Shown piece after piece: positions 25,140 through 34,417 of a stretch of DNA of 64,000 bases (the stretch's first letter is position 1; every line of letters starts with the position of its first letter). The notes beneath the pieces are model-generated. The model was not told the DNA's origin. It worked only from the letters and a program-made list of their open reading frames with translations, and searched no databases. The translations under genes and the position numbers were made by a program. Origin of the DNA: Chryseobacterium binzhouense. GTDB taxonomy: Bacteria > Bacteroidota > Bacteroidia > Flavobacteriales > Weeksellaceae. The stretch is taken from contig NZ_VKOG01000002.1 of assembly GCF_007474545.1 (NCBI RefSeq), positions 496,001 to 560,000 of the forward strand. Direction: 5' to 3'.

Positions 25140-25637
25140 TTATCTGGTAAAATCCATACCTGTTCTCTGAAAATTGTACACGACCTTAATTGTGTTGCCC
25201 TCAAATGGAACATTCTGTTCTAAAGAAAACTCATCTGTACCTCTATCAATTAGATTTAATGTATATCCTGCCGTGTTCTGTTTAGCTTTTGTTCCCTCTG
25301 CAATTTTTTTAAAACTAAATACATTGGATTTGATATCAACCTTAATCGGCTGGATAAGTTTTGGACAAGATCCGCCACCGTTCAATGTGTACGATCCTGA
25401 ATAATTATTAGGAATAAATCTCCAGTGACTGCCAATAAAGCATTGAGCATCGGCTCCTTCGTCAAAAGGCTTTATTTTATAAGACTTATCGTAGTCTATA
25501 CTAACGATTTGCCAATCACCTTTCATTTTCAGAAATTCAGCTCTTTGGTTCTGTGCCTCACCTGCCTTTTTAACTCCGGAACAAGACACTGCAAAAAGTG
25601 AAGTTCCCACTATGCCTGCAAGTAATAGTTTTTTCAT
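25140..25637 (-). CDS. Lipocalin-like lipoprotein
   Basis: 165 residues. Lipobox AVSC (Cys19). Body contains GDWQIVSIDYDKSYKIKPFDEGADAQCFIGSHWRFIPNNYSGSYTL, the WxI...F.GS.W.F.pn..GsY pattern of Bacteroidetes lipocalin-like domains. Ligand unknown. First gene of a pair with the OmpA-family lipoprotein. Confidence 0.8.
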   Translation of the reverse strand: MKKLLLAGIVGTSLFAVSCSGVKKAGEAQNQRAEFLKMKGDWQIVSIDYDKSYKIKPFDEGADAQCFIGSHWRFIPNNYSGSYTLNGGGSCPKLIQPIKVDIKSNVFSFKKIAEGTKAKQNTAGYTLNLIDRGTDEFSLEQNVPFEGNTIKVVYNFQRTGMDFTR

Positions 25638-25771
25638 AGTTTAATGTTTATTATTAATGTTAAAGTAAATCAAAAGCATTTATTACAATAGATTCACTTT
25701 CCGTTTATTTATTTTAACATTTAAAGATACTACAAAAAACCGTGCCAATTTAATTCATGAACAAAAAAATA

Positions 25772-25791
25772 AAGCCTGTAAAAACAGGCTT
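25772..25791 (-). terminator. Terminator of the S8 protease gene
   Basis: AAGCCTGT-aaaa-ACAGGCTT hairpin followed on the minus strand by TATTTTTTTG, 32 bases after the protease stop. Confidence 0.8.
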
Positions 25792-25823
25792 AAATAAATT
25801 ATTCTTTTAAAACTAACTGATAA

Positions 25824-27503
25824 CTATCTCTTTACAGATTTTCTTGAAGTTTTTTTCTTATTGCCAGTTTTTGAGTTCTGAGATGAAGCTTTTCCATCAT
25901 AGAAATTGCTATAAGCATATTCTGCTGCTTTCTTAACATCAATTACGCCACCTGCCTGAGATTTTTCTCCAAATTCATTTTCTTTACTGATGTTGCTTGT
26001 TTTCACTAAAGCTTCTATGATCTGATGAGGTTTCAGATTGGGCATATAAGCCAGCAGAACTGCCGCTGCTCCAGCTGCAACAGGTGATGCCATTGAAGTT
26101 CCCTGCTGATAACTGTAATCATTTTTAGGAACCGTAGAATAAATTTCTTCACCAGGAGCAAAGACATTTACCATTTTTTTGTTATAGTTAGAAAACCCTG
26201 CTCTCAGATCCTCGTTTCTATTCGTACTGGCTCCTACAACCATTACATTATTTACAAAAGGAGCTGCATCACTAACGTTTTTAAAGTTAGTAGGATAAGC
26301 CAGATGTTCTGCAACATCCTCATTCTCGTTACCTGCCGCTTTTACCAATAAAACACCTTTATTTTCTGCATATTTGAAAGCATCCCAAACCACATTCTTC
26401 CCTGGAGAAACAGGTTTACCGAAACTCATATTTAGAATTTTAGCTCCATTATCCACAGCATACCGGATAGCATTGGCTACATCTTTATCTCTCTCATCGC
26501 CATTAGGAACTGTTCTTACCGTCATAATTTTTGCTACTCTGGAAGCTACTCCATACTGTACTTCTTTTCCCTGGGGCAATCCTGCAATAATCCCGGCTAC
26601 GTGTGTTCCGTGTTCTGCATCAGGACCTTCGTAATGATTGTTCCCGTATGCTTTTTCAGAATAATCATCATAATTATCCCCTACAATTTCTTTACGCGGA
26701 TCAAAACTTAAATCATATTGTTTTGCCATCGGACCAAAATGATCAAGCGCAGGTTTTATTTCTTTTGCAATCATATCACCTACTTCCTGCGGAGATTTAC
26801 CCGTAAATTCAGGATTTCCTGCCAGACTTTTAAGAATTTCCAATGCAATTGCCTCTTCCTGTTTTTTCGGAGTAATTCCTTTAATGTTTTCTGTTGTCAA
26901 AGGCTTTCCATTTAAAAGTGATACTATCGTTGGAATCGACTGACTAATCATTTCGAATTGCTTGAACTGCTGTTTTCCTTCTACACTTTTCTTATTGAAA
27001 ATTTCCTTAGATTTCATATACATTGCAAATTCCTCCGGCATTTTTGCCTGGTTTGCCTTATTTTTTGTAGAGTCATCTCCTTCAAAAACAGGTTTGTATT
27101 TTGCAACAACACGGGTAACTTCCATATTATCAACACCAATATCTCCATTTTTCCCTCCGATGAAATTCCATCCGTGGATGTCATCTATATATCCGTTTCC
27201 GTCATCGTCTTTTCCATTTCCTGGAATTTCGTTAGGATTTGTCCACATGTTTTTTACTAAGCCTGGATGATCAACCTGAACACCACTATCTAAAACACCT
27301 ACAACAATAGTTTGAGGTTTTAAACCTTTTGATTCTAAAAACTTGTATGCATTTTCTGTATTTACTCCATACACATTTGACGTCGCAAAATCTTTGTGAT
27401 ACCACGTCATCAAATCTTTATCTTCTTTTTTATCAGAAATCTGCTGAGCAGATGAATAGGTAAAACCTACTAAAAAAACCGCTGCTAAAAATACCTTTTT
27501 CAT
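25824..27503 (-). CDS. Secreted subtilisin-like serine protease (S8)
   Basis: 559 residues with a signal peptide ending SSAQ. Catalytic triad motifs: VVGVLDSGVQVDH (Asp72), EHGTHVAGI (His ~300) and QGTSMASPVAAG (Ser ~470). About 230 residues separate Asp and His motifs, far more than in classical subtilisin; the insertion (~100-280) is helical and is seen in Bacteroidetes S8 proteins. Basic C-terminal tail (NKKKTSRKSVKR) without an obvious type IX sorting domain. Single gene with its own terminator. Confidence 0.92.
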   Translation of the reverse strand: MKKVFLAAVFLVGFTYSSAQQISDKKEDKDLMTWYHKDFATSNVYGVNTENAYKFLESKGLKPQTIVVGVLDSGVQVDHPGLVKNMWTNPNEIPGNGKDDDGNGYIDDIHGWNFIGGKNGDIGVDNMEVTRVVAKYKPVFEGDDSTKNKANQAKMPEEFAMYMKSKEIFNKKSVEGKQQFKQFEMISQSIPTIVSLLNGKPLTTENIKGITPKKQEEAIALEILKSLAGNPEFTGKSPQEVGDMIAKEIKPALDHFGPMAKQYDLSFDPRKEIVGDNYDDYSEKAYGNNHYEGPDAEHGTHVAGIIAGLPQGKEVQYGVASRVAKIMTVRTVPNGDERDKDVANAIRYAVDNGAKILNMSFGKPVSPGKNVVWDAFKYAENKGVLLVKAAGNENEDVAEHLAYPTNFKNVSDAAPFVNNVMVVGASTNRNEDLRAGFSNYNKKMVNVFAPGEEIYSTVPKNDYSYQQGTSMASPVAAGAAAVLLAYMPNLKPHQIIEALVKTSNISKENEFGEKSQAGGVIDVKKAAEYAYSNFYDGKASSQNSKTGNKKKTSRKSVKR

Positions 27504-27543
27504 ATTTAGATTTATTGTTCTTTTTGAAAATTAATTTAAATAA

Positions 27544-28152
27544 TTACTTTATCTCTTTAAGATAAGTAACAGATTCCGGACCTTTGTTACAAATAAGATC
27601 TAAAATCGACAAATCTTTTAGAAAACCCATCTTATCAGAAAATGTCTGGTAATATTCATTCATTTCGTATTCTGAAGGATTTTTTGCCGAAAATCTTTCT
27701 CTAAAGTTAACTTCTTCCGGAAATTTAACATACTCATTATTCAAAGAGTATGCCTTTTCTATTTTTAAAATATTCTGAACGATCTCAATACTTTTCAGAT
27801 TGAAATCAAGTAAAAACTTACTTCGGCTTTCGTACAGCTTAATCAGTTTAGCTTCGTAATATTCAAAATATGGCGAGCTTTGATACGCTGTTTTTATAGA
27901 CTTCCAATGAAGTTTTTGCCAATCTTCCCTGTAAGAAATTTCTATATCCTTAAAAATTCTGCTTCCGTTATGATTGATTGGGATAATTAATGAAAGTTTC
28001 CCGTTCGCTCCGTAGATATTGGTTCTGTTTCTGTAGGTTTGCTTAGGAAAATTTTCAAACTGCTCAAAAATGATTTCATTTTCAGCATTTAAAAATTCTG
28101 AAAACCATGAAACAGGCGGTAAATAAAATACGGGTAGTAATATATTCTGCAT
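27544..28152 (-). CDS. WbqC-family protein
   Basis: About 202 residues from the ATG at 28152 (MQNILLPVFYLPPVSWFSEFLN), the start usual for the family; an in-frame ATG at 28194 would add 14 residues. Conserved segments NRTNIYGANGKLSLIIPI and HWKSIKTAYQSSPYFEYYE define the WbqC family, found in polysaccharide loci but often next to lepB in Bacteroidetes. Biochemical role unknown. It follows lepB closely. Confidence 0.85.
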   Translation of the reverse strand: MQNILLPVFYLPPVSWFSEFLNAENEIIFEQFENFPKQTYRNRTNIYGANGKLSLIIPINHNGSRIFKDIEISYREDWQKLHWKSIKTAYQSSPYFEYYEAKLIKLYESRSKFLLDFNLKSIEIVQNILKIEKAYSLNNEYVKFPEEVNFRERFSAKNPSEYEMNEYYQTFSDKMGFLKDLSILDLICNKGPESVTYLKEIK

Positions 28153-28215
28153 AGTCTTTATAGAAAAATGAAGTACTTTATTCAAATACTTCATTTATTT
28201 TTTTTAAAATTATCA

Positions 28216-29859
28216 TTAAATCTCGTCGCTGTCTTTCTTTTTGCTGAATAATTTCACAAAATATTCCCATCCGAAAAACAATATAAGAATCATTGCCGCA
28301 ATCCACCAATAAGATGTTTTATTAGCTTCTCCTGTGTTGGTCGCCTTAAACATTCTGTCAAAACGAATTTTGAATGGAGCCTGATAAGATGAGCTTTTAT
28401 CTGAAAATGCTCCTTGCAAACTCATCCACGTAAACATTGGTTTTCCAACAATATTTTCTTCAGGAACAAAACCAAAGAATCTTGCATCCAATGAAGCATC
28501 ACGGTTATCTCCAACCATCATATAATAATCCTGCTGAATCGTGTATTGATTGGCTTCTTTTCCATTGATGAAAATTTTACCGTTTTTATTTTCAAGTGTA
28601 TTGTGCTCGTAATTTTTAATGATCCACTGATATTCCGGCAAAGTTTCCTGATTGATGGTAACTACATCTCCTTTCTTAGGAATCTTTAGCGGTCCGTACT
28701 GATCCTGATTCCAAGCTTTATTAATCGGAAAAATAGAATTTGTAGTATCTATTTTTGACTTTGTCTCATTATTATAATATGCAATAGCAGATTCACCTTT
28801 AGGCTGAATGTCCTCTTTCATTTCAACAACTTGAGGAAGCTGTTTAATTTCTGCAGCAACCTTATTCGTCAAACCCTGAAATGCATATATAAAACCATTC
28901 CCATTCTGAATTTCCTGTACAGGCAAAAATCCATAAATATTATACAAACCCGGAATATCAAGCTGGCTTCCGGTACTAACGATATATCTATGCTGAACTT
29001 CCTGATCTCCCAAAACTGTTTCCGGTTTTCCGTTCACAAACATTCTGCCGTCTCTCATCTCAAATGTATCTCCTGCAACAGCAACGCATCTTTTTACATA
29101 GGGATCGGCTCTGTCTAATGAAACGTGCACAGAATCACGTGGATAATTGAAAACAACAATATCATTTTTTTGCGGTTTGTTAAACTGAAAAATTCTTTCG
29201 TAAGGTAATTTTACAGCTTCTACATAAGATTTTCCGTCATTTTTGGGGTTACCATCCTTTTGGAAGTCATAAATTGTTCCTTGTAAAAAAGGAATTGCTA
29301 GTGGACGCATTGGCAGCCTGTAACCGTAGCTCCATTTATTCACGAAAAGAAAATCTCCAACCAGCAAAGTTCTTTCCATTGAACCGGTAGGAATTCCGAA
29401 AGGCTGAGTAACAAAAGTATGAATGATGGTAGCAAAAACAACAGCAAAAGTAATAGATCCCATAAAGGAATCTTTCTTTTTTGCTTCTTTTTCTTCCTGA
29501 GTCAGATAGATTTCGTTTTCATCCTCTATCTCAGCATCTCTTGAATAATTTACTGTTGCCATATAGATAAAAGGCAAGATTACGGTCAGCAACTGATCTT
29601 TAAAAAGAGTTTTCCCAAACTTTTTCATCAGATACAAGTGAAAAACGCTCATCATAATAGGTCCCACAATTGGTAAATATGATAAAACCGCCCACCATTT
29701 CGGATGTTTTGTCTCTTTAAGGATAATAAAATAATTATAAAAAGGTATGAATGCAAAAAGCGGACTGTACCCTAGTTTCTTAAACAGTTTCCATGTAGAA
29801 ATCCCCATCAGTATTGACAAAATGAGGACATAAACTGTATACGTTAAAAAGTAATTCAT
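28216..29859 (-). CDS. lepB: Signal peptidase I, with N-terminal membrane extension
   Basis: 547 residues, much longer than E. coli LepB (324). An N-terminal ~110-residue membrane domain (DUF5684-like, KLFKKLGYSPLFAFIPFYNYFI) precedes the catalytic domain: PTGSMERTLLVGDFL (Ser nucleophile), YVKRCVAVAGD (Lys general base), and the late box VGDNRDASLDARFFGFVP. Between the Lys box and the late box is a ~170-residue insertion, common in Bacteroidetes. A C-terminal membrane helix (TSYWWIAAMILILFFGW) ends the protein. Cleaves Sec signal peptides. Confidence 0.93.
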   Translation of the reverse strand: MNYFLTYTVYVLILSILMGISTWKLFKKLGYSPLFAFIPFYNYFIILKETKHPKWWAVLSYLPIVGPIMMSVFHLYLMKKFGKTLFKDQLLTVILPFIYMATVNYSRDAEIEDENEIYLTQEEKEAKKKDSFMGSITFAVVFATIIHTFVTQPFGIPTGSMERTLLVGDFLFVNKWSYGYRLPMRPLAIPFLQGTIYDFQKDGNPKNDGKSYVEAVKLPYERIFQFNKPQKNDIVVFNYPRDSVHVSLDRADPYVKRCVAVAGDTFEMRDGRMFVNGKPETVLGDQEVQHRYIVSTGSQLDIPGLYNIYGFLPVQEIQNGNGFIYAFQGLTNKVAAEIKQLPQVVEMKEDIQPKGESAIAYYNNETKSKIDTTNSIFPINKAWNQDQYGPLKIPKKGDVVTINQETLPEYQWIIKNYEHNTLENKNGKIFINGKEANQYTIQQDYYMMVGDNRDASLDARFFGFVPEENIVGKPMFTWMSLQGAFSDKSSSYQAPFKIRFDRMFKATNTGEANKTSYWWIAAMILILFFGWEYFVKLFSKKKDSDEI

Positions 29860-29879
29860 AAATTTTGTGCCTAAATCTA

Positions 29880-29950
29880 TATAAATGATTAATGATGAGC
29901 GATAGATGATAACAGATTTACTATTTGCATATTATCATTCATTGTTATTA
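29880..29950. repeat. Degenerate 7-bp repeat array between dapB and lepB
   Basis: Consecutive heptamers beginning GAT: GATTAAT, GATGAGC, GATAGAT, GATAACA, GATTTAC (29887-29921), followed by an AT-rich right part with ATCATTC-type heptamers that could pair with the left part. Same 7-bp periodicity as arrays at 36220, 39394, 39549, 42007 and 42219. Confidence 0.55.
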
Positions 29951-29979
29951 GTTTGCAAGGTAGGAATTTTGTTACAAAA

Positions 29980-30681
29980 CTAAAGTCCTAAAACATCTTT
30001 CATGGTGAAATTTCCTTTTTTATCTTTGATCCACTCTGCTGCAACAACTGCTCCCAATGCAAAACCATTTCTGTTGAAAGCGGTATGCTTAATTTCTATT
30101 TCGTCTACTTCACTTCGGTAATAAACGCTGTGTGTGCCCGGAACTTCATCTTCTCTTACCGCGAAAATACCCAATTGTTTTTCCTGAGTTTCTTCGAGCT
30201 TCCAAGCATCATATTTGTCCGAATTACCGATAATTCCTTCTACCAAAGAAATAGCTGTTCCGCTTGGCGCATCCAGTTTGTGAATATGATGAATTTCTTC
30301 AATCTGACAGGTGTATTGATCAACATTTTTCATGAGTCCTGCCAGTTTTTCGTTTAAAGCAAAAAATAAATTTACACCCAAACTGAAATTGGAGCCATAT
30401 AAAAATGCCGTGTCATTCTGAACAGTAATATTTTCAATTTCTGATTTTCTTTCCAGCCAGCCGGTTGTACCGCAGATTACGGGAATTTTATTTTCAAGAC
30501 AAGATTTAATATTATCAAAAGCAACTTCCGGCAACGAAAACTCTATGACAACATCTGGATTATTTAGGTTTTCCGCAGTCGGTGTTTCCTTCAGTCTGGC
30601 AACAATTTCGTGACCTCTTTTAGTGGCAATATCGTCTATAATTTTGCCCATTCTTCCATATCCGACTAGTGCTATTCTCAT
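29980..30681 (-). CDS. dapB: 4-hydroxy-tetrahydrodipicolinate reductase
   Basis: 233 residues. N-terminal Rossmann motif VGYGRMGKII; IEEIHHIHKLDAPSGTA is the DapB active-site signature (His/Lys acid-base and substrate-binding residues); CGTTGW binds cofactor. Step of lysine and diaminopimelate synthesis for peptidoglycan. Follows DUF5683 by 22 bases. Confidence 0.95.
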   Translation of the reverse strand: MRIALVGYGRMGKIIDDIATKRGHEIVARLKETPTAENLNNPDVVIEFSLPEVAFDNIKSCLENKIPVICGTTGWLERKSEIENITVQNDTAFLYGSNFSLGVNLFFALNEKLAGLMKNVDQYTCQIEEIHHIHKLDAPSGTAISLVEGIIGNSDKYDAWKLEETQEKQLGIFAVREDEVPGTHSVYYRSEVDEIEIKHTAFNRNGFALGAVVAAEWIKDKKGNFTMKDVLGL

Positions 30682-30703
30682 TCTAGTAAAATCTTTTTTT
30701 TCT

Positions 30704-31342
30704 TTAAAATCTATAGGTAAATGCCAATCCTGTTTTAGGCGGGTTTAAATTGTAATCATCGTAAATTACTGCAGGCGTAAAGGTGAGATCCGGGTCTTTT
30801 CTTCCTTCATATAAATGAGCATCTACCACTGCATCAACAATATTTAAAATATATATCAATCCTGTAATTGCAATGGCATAATCTCTTTGCCTTTTTGCAC
30901 GATCCTGTGCATTTCCTAAAGCAACGGCGTCAAGATTCGGAAATCTCGTCAAAAATTCATTTGGAGTTCCGTTTAATTTTGCAATATAATACTCCCGGTA
31001 TTCTTTGTATCTGTTCTGGTTCCAGATGGCAATTCCCACTCCGGTTCCTACAGCTCCCCAAACAATAGGAATTTTCCAGTATTTTTTGTTATAAGTCTGT
31101 CCTAAACCCGGAAGTACCGCAGAATATAAACCTGCTTTTGTAGGATTTAGTTTAGATACCCTGTCTTTTGCAGGTGCATTTACTCTCTCTATTTCCTGAA
31201 TAACTTTTGCAGGAGCCTGAGGTTTCGCCGCAGGAATACTGTCGGTAGCGTAATGTTCAAGTCTTATACTGTCTCTCGGGTTGATTTGTGAAAAAACCAG
31301 ACCTGATAAAAAAATAAAGAAAGTGAAAAGATTTTTTTTCAT
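30704..31342 (-). CDS. DUF5683 membrane protein
   Basis: 212 residues. Signal peptide (FIFLSGLVFSQ), then a segment rich in Ala/Pro, then the core KAGLYSAVLPGLGQTYNKKYWKIPIVWGAVG and NRYKEYREYY with two or three membrane spans. This is the DUF5683 pattern found between parB and dapB in many Bacteroidetes. Function unknown. Start codon lies one base after the parB stop. Confidence 0.82.
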   Translation of the reverse strand: MKKNLFTFFIFLSGLVFSQINPRDSIRLEHYATDSIPAAKPQAPAKVIQEIERVNAPAKDRVSKLNPTKAGLYSAVLPGLGQTYNKKYWKIPIVWGAVGTGVGIAIWNQNRYKEYREYYIAKLNGTPNEFLTRFPNLDAVALGNAQDRAKRQRDYAIAITGLIYILNIVDAVVDAHLYEGRKDPDLTFTPAVIYDDYNLNPPKTGLAFTYRF

Positions 31343-32233
31343 TTATTTAATATGCGATAAGATATATTCCAGCTCATCTTCATTTTTAAAATCTAAAACA
31401 ATTTTACCCTTCTTTCCGCTGCCAGTCGTTTTAATTTCTACTTTTACATCAAGAATATCTGCAATTGTTTTTTGTGCTCTTTTATAGTTATTAGAAAGCT
31501 CTGCTTTTGCTCTTTTTGCAGCAGGAGATTTAGGATTTTTCAAAGCAATAGCTGCCTGTTCAGATTGGCGGACATTCAGCTTTTCTTTGATGATCATATC
31601 AAAAAGTGCTTTCTGATGCTCTTCGCTTTCGAGGCTGATAATTGCCCTTCCGTGTCCTGCAGAAATCTCTCCGCTTCTGATAGCATTCTGAATATCCGGA
31701 CTTAATCGCAGTAATCTTATAGAATTGGTAATAGTACTTCTGTCTTTACCTACTCTCTGACTTAGATTTTCCTGGGTAAGACCTATTTCTTCCAAAAGTC
31801 TGTGATATGTTAAAGCAATCTCAATAGCATCCAGATCTTCACGCTGGATGTTTTCAACCAAAGCCATTTCTAAAAGCTCCTGATCATTTACCAGACGGAT
31901 GTATGCCGGAATAGAAGACAGACCTGCAATTTTACTCGCTCTGAATCTTCTTTCTCCCGAGATAATCTCGAATTTTTCACCGTCTTTTCTAAGAGTAATC
32001 GGCTGAATTACGCCAAGATTTTTAATAGACTGTGCTAACTCATTCAATGCTTTTTCGTCGAAATAAGTTCTTGGCTGCGTAGGATTAGGATAAATATCTT
32101 CTATCGGAACTTCCATAATGTTTCCAACAAATTTATCTGCACCTTCATCGGTCGCCGTATTGACTGTAGCTTTGGATTCTGCACTCAGGATAGCTCCTAA
32201 ACCACGTCCCATTGCTCTTTTTTTGTCCTTCAT
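31343..32233 (-). CDS. parB: Chromosome partitioning protein ParB
   Basis: 296 residues. N-terminal MGRGLGAIL, ParB box I/II (IYPNPTQPRTYFDEKAL; ISGERRFRASKIAGL), HTH around QRVGKDRSTITNSIRLLRLS, and the C-terminal dimer domain. Binds parS and CTP; forms the segregation complex with ParA encoded just upstream. Typically close to oriC. Confidence 0.95.
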   Translation of the reverse strand: MKDKKRAMGRGLGAILSAESKATVNTATDEGADKFVGNIMEVPIEDIYPNPTQPRTYFDEKALNELAQSIKNLGVIQPITLRKDGEKFEIISGERRFRASKIAGLSSIPAYIRLVNDQELLEMALVENIQREDLDAIEIALTYHRLLEEIGLTQENLSQRVGKDRSTITNSIRLLRLSPDIQNAIRSGEISAGHGRAIISLESEEHQKALFDMIIKEKLNVRQSEQAAIALKNPKSPAAKRAKAELSNNYKRAQKTIADILDVKVEIKTTGSGKKGKIVLDFKNEDELEYILSHIK

Positions 32234-32295
32234 TCTTTATAAATGATTATTATAAATGATAATTGATGAATTAATTATTCACTACAAAAATCATA

Positions 32296-33069
32296 TTAAT
32301 TTTTAACTAATTTTTCGTTTTTTAATAAAACTTCTTCTGCCAGCTGAATGTATTGAATTGCGCCTTTACTTTCTGCATCGTAATTCAGGATACTTTCACC
32401 AAAACTTGGAGCTTCACTTAATCTTACATTTCTACTGATGATGGTCTCAAAAACCATTTCAGGAAAATGAGAATTCACTTCTTCCACCACCTGATTAGAA
32501 AGTCTCAAACGGCTGTCATACATCGTAAGCAACAAACCTTCAATATCAAGATCTTTATTATGTATTTTCTGTACGTTTTTAATAGTATTCAAAAGTTTCC
32601 CCAAACCTTCAAGGGCAAAATATTCGCACTGGATAGGAATAATAACAGAATCTGCCGCTGTAAGAGCATTTACTGTAATCAAACCCAAACTTGGTGCACA
32701 GTCTATGATGATATAGTCATAATCATCTCTAACTCCTTTTAATGCTTCTTTAAGCATATATTCCCGATTCTCTTTATCAACCAATTCAATTTCCGCCGCA
32801 ACCAAATCAATGTGAGAAGGTACAATATCTAAATTTGGAGTAGTGGTTTTCTGAATACAGTTTCTGGTATCGACACTATGCTCCAGAAGATTATAGGTAG
32901 AATACTGCACTTCTTCCACACCCAAACCAGAAGTTGCATTTGCCTGCGGATCTGCATCAATAATAAGAATTTTCTTTTCTAATACACCTAATGCTGCGGC
33001 TAAGTTGACGGCGGTTGTTGTTTTTCCTACACCCCCTTTCTGATTAGCGATACCTATAATTTTTGCCAT
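32296..33069 (-). CDS. parA: Chromosome partitioning ATPase ParA (Soj)
   Basis: 257 residues. Deviant Walker A KGGVGKTTTAVNLA near the N-terminus, Walker A' DADPQANATSG, Walker B DYIIIDCAPSLG. Short (no N-terminal HTH), so chromosomal Soj-type rather than plasmid P1-type. A -7 element (TATTTTTG, 33088-33095) lies 18 bases before the ATG. Confidence 0.95.
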   Translation of the reverse strand: MAKIIGIANQKGGVGKTTTAVNLAAALGVLEKKILIIDADPQANATSGLGVEEVQYSTYNLLEHSVDTRNCIQKTTTPNLDIVPSHIDLVAAEIELVDKENREYMLKEALKGVRDDYDYIIIDCAPSLGLITVNALTAADSVIIPIQCEYFALEGLGKLLNTIKNVQKIHNKDLDIEGLLLTMYDSRLRLSNQVVEEVNSHFPEMVFETIISRNVRLSEAPSFGESILNYDAESKGAIQYIQLAEEVLLKNEKLVKN

Positions 33070-33087
33070 TGCTCAAACTTTAATGCT

Positions 33088-33095
33088 CAAAAATA
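33088..33095 (-). promoter_or_regulatory. -7 promoter element of the parAB operon
   Basis: Minus strand TATTTTTG before parA; the run parA-parB-DUF5683-dapB is closely spaced and could depend on it. Confidence 0.5.
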
Positions 33096-33179
33096 CACTT
33101 TTTTCTCTGCTATTAAAGAATAGCTAAAACGAAAATTGAGTTAAAATATTGTTAATAAGAAGATTACATCGTAAAAAAA

Positions 33180-33209
33180 TTATCCACAAAAAAAATTCTT
33201 TGTGGATAA
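33180..33209 (-). terminator. tonB terminator made of two inverted DnaA-box sequences
   Basis: TTATCCACAAA (33180-33190) and TTTGTGGATAA (33199-33209) form an 11-bp perfect hairpin, 25 bases past the tonB stop, followed by seven T on the minus strand. Each arm contains a perfect TTATCCACA, the DnaA-box consensus. The terminator reading is the simpler one; see findings. Confidence 0.65.
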
Positions 33210-33234
33210 CTATATATATAGGTTTTTATGTAAA

Positions 33235-34077
33235 CTAACTATCAAATTTCATTGAGATAGGAAATTTAAATAAACTTCTCACGGGTTCACCTTTTTTATT
33301 TTTACCTGGAATCCATTTTCCTTTTACTGCTTTTATTGTTCTAACAGCTTCAGCGTTAAATCCTGCATCTTTCCCGTTGGTTTTAATATTTGAAATTGTT
33401 CCGTCTTTTTCTACAACAAATGTAACGGTTGTGCTTATACTTCCTTCATCCTGAAATGGTGATATATCAAACTTATTCATTACCTTATTTCTGAATGCAT
33501 TAATTCCCCCTTCAAAATCTGCATTTACAACAAGTATGTCCGGATTTTTCACTGCATCATCAGAATCGCTTTCAGCAGGAGGAACAATCTTTGGAGGAGC
33601 AATTGTACCCAATCCAGAGTTAACACTTACCGGAATGTAGATATTCTGGTCAGCAGGTTTTGCCTCAAAATCATTTTTTAATCCCGCAATCGCATCCTTT
33701 GGTATTTCCGTTACCAAATTACTTTCATCTGCATTTCTGGTGGGAGTTACGACCTGTGAATCGTACTGTTTCACACTTGGTGGTGGAGTTACAGTTTGAG
33801 TAGGAGCTACAGCAGGTGGATCTTCTTGTACATCTACTATCTGCATTGGAGGCGGCAAAACAAAAGGTGGCGGAGCAGTTTCAGTTGTTTTAAAAGCGTT
33901 AATTAAGAGCGGAGTTACAGCTACAGCGGCTAATAAACTAGCTCCAATGACAAGTGCTTTAGTTAAAATTCTGTTTGATTCGTTTCTTAAAGCGTACGCA
34001 CCATACGCTTTGTTACGGTTTTGGAAAAGAATTTCATTAAGCCGAAATTCCTGGTTGTGTTCTAGGTGTTTCATCAC
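33235..34077 (-). CDS. TonB-family energy transducer
   Basis: 280 residues. N-terminal NEILFQNRNKAYGAYALRNE is the usual cytoplasmic start of Bacteroidetes TonB proteins; one membrane helix (~42-62); a Pro-rich periplasmic linker (~68-110); C-terminal TonB domain (ISTTVTFVVEKDGTISNIKTNGKD...VRTIKAVKGKWIPGKNKKGEPV). Couples proton motive force to outer-membrane receptors such as the one at 59.2 kb. Single gene. Confidence 0.92.
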   Translation of the reverse strand: MMKHLEHNQEFRLNEILFQNRNKAYGAYALRNESNRILTKALVIGASLLAAVAVTPLLINAFKTTETAPPPFVLPPPMQIVDVQEDPPAVAPTQTVTPPPSVKQYDSQVVTPTRNADESNLVTEIPKDAIAGLKNDFEAKPADQNIYIPVSVNSGLGTIAPPKIVPPAESDSDDAVKNPDILVVNADFEGGINAFRNKVMNKFDISPFQDEGSISTTVTFVVEKDGTISNIKTNGKDAGFNAEAVRTIKAVKGKWIPGKNKKGEPVRSLFKFPISMKFDS

Positions 34078-34282
34078 AGTAAAATTTAATTGTTAAGATG
34101 AACAATTATCAGTTTTCAATAAATCATTCAATTATCATGATTAATATCAAAATATTTGCCAAATCATTAACACAAAACAAATAATTAAATTAAAACCGTA
34201 ATAAAAATAAAATTTAACTATCCGTTGAATAATAATTAGAATATGATGAAAAAGGGTTACATTCTAATGAGCACAGTTTATT

Positions 34283-34380
34283 AGCCCCGATTGAGCGGCA
34301 TGTCTGAGCTCTTTTCTAATTCCGGAGGAAAAGCCGCCGAAATTAGAAAAACCGAGTAGCGATAGCGGGAATTAGCTCCA
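34283..34380. repeat. Interspersed palindromic element (REP-like)
   Basis: Composite hairpin element with 10-bp perfect arms and GC-rich flanks in an AT-rich gap. No other copy was found in this window, so its repetitive nature is inferred from resemblance to intergenic elements of related genomes. Confidence 0.4.
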
Positions 34381-34381
34381 A

Positions 34382-34417
34382 AAAATAAGAGACCACCAAA
34401 TGACAGTCTCTTATTTT
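34382..34417 (-). terminator. purA terminator
   Basis: 12-bp perfect stem AAAATAAGAGAC / GTCTCTTATTTT with a 12-base loop, 15 bases after the purA stop. Confidence 0.8.

Noticed and set aside
33180-33209. Calling this region oriC
   Set aside because: Only two boxes, and the same bases make a good terminator with a T-run after tonB; evidence is insufficient.
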